A DNA stretch of 64,000 bases from assembly GCA_013396525.1 (NCBI GenBank), contig VWYX01000341.1, positions 712,921 to 776,920 of the forward strand, given 5' to 3'. This stretch comes from Chaetorhynchus papuensis. Taxonomy: Eukaryota; Chordata; Aves; Passeriformes; Rhipiduridae. Under the pieces are notes generated by a model, which saw nothing but the letters and a program-made list of their open reading frames with translations, searched no databases and was not told the origin of the DNA. Each line of letters opens with the position of its first letter. Position 1 is the first letter of the stretch. A program made the position numbers and the translations under genes. Shown here one piece after another: positions 63,412-64,000 of this stretch.

Positions 63412-64000
63412 GTAGCCGTTCATCCCAAGATACTGGACTTCAATCGTCCTTTGTGTCCCCTTGTGTCAGACTGGCAGTTCTGTACTAAATCTTGTTTGTG
63501 CCCATCACAGAACTAAAGTACTTGAAGCAAAACAGAGCAACATTGTCTGTCTATGAAAAGTCCAGTGAGTGACCAGCTGTGACTGCATTTTGCACATTCT
63601 TGTGTGAGATGCTGGACACTAAGTCTAGTTCAAGTGTCAGGCAAACAACAGCATTAAATTAATTATATAGAAGTTTCCTGGATGATGCTTCTCGGCTTGG
63701 AAGAGATTTTCTCCACTTGCAATCTTCTGTAGACAAATCTGCTCTATCAACCCACACTGTGATCAGGTGTATTTTCTGTATTTTATCCATGGACCATATT
63801 TTTCTGATGAATAAAAGGATGTGGAATGCACTAGGGAGAAAGTCTATTTTATGGCATCCTAAATCATGTCCATTTCACATAGCATTTTTCCTGTCCACAG
63901 CAATTTAAAGAGCTTTCAAACAAGATTAAGATTAGCAAAAATGCTTCTGTAAATTTTACAGTGAACATCTGTATACTCCTCCATAGTCAGATTGCCAAAG
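63412..64000. other. Unannotated DNA
   Basis: Nothing is recognised up to the window end. Confidence 0.5.

Noticed and set aside
1..64000. CRISPR arrays, operons, tRNA and rRNA genes
   Set aside because: No regularly spaced repeats, no bacterial gene arrangement and no tRNA- or rRNA-like segment were seen; the DNA is vertebrate.

Overview
The window reads as non-coding nuclear DNA of a bird (a related sauropsid cannot be fully excluded). The best evidence is five CR1 non-LTR retrotransposon pieces, four of them clear, with the typical avian 3' sequence and terminal TTCTATGATTCTATG-type repeats. An old ERVL-type LTR ending in GTTAAACCACTACA and many A/C-rich, T-rich and dinucleotide low-complexity tracts agree with this. 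The sequence is AT-leaning and CpG-poor. All open frames are short (longest 165 codons), overlap on both strands, and lack recognisable domains. No bacterial gene layout is present.

I find no protein-coding gene I can name. The only coding sequence I recognise is decayed CR1 ORF2 (reverse transcriptase) C-terminus. The window is best read as a gene desert or the inside of very long introns. Two open stretches preceded by splice-acceptor-like sequence (39188-39335 and 45836-46153) are recorded as weak exon candidates.

Layout: 1-1087 holds LTR-derived sequence, including an ERVL-like LTR with three YY1-type motifs. 2653-2808 and 4197-4483 are CR1 pieces in opposite orientations. 5173-5346 is a long A/C-only tract. 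5347-25834 is featureless apart from an AT-rich block (12640-13200), small palindromes and a cluster of TAATTA motifs (23816-23909). 25835-25880 is an internally deleted CR1 scrap. 31217-31254 is a (TG)n(AG)n microsatellite and 31806-32026 a minus-strand CR1. 39188-46153 is the most structured part: exon-like stretch, the youngest-looking CR1 (40811-41097), an AT-rich homeodomain-motif block ending in two adjacent perfect hairpins (42274-42324), and a CpG cluster inside the longest open frame (43459-43640). 51594-51693 and 54547-54630 are purine/pyrimidine tracts. 57431-57452 is a perfect 10-bp inverted repeat. 61934-61968 is a well-spaced TATA/initiator pair.

No gene system or pathway can be reconstructed. 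The items most worth checking are the double hairpin with its AT-rich flank, the CpG cluster, the TATA/Inr pair, the LTR with YY1 motifs and the exon-like stretch at 39188. No convincing new biological system was found.
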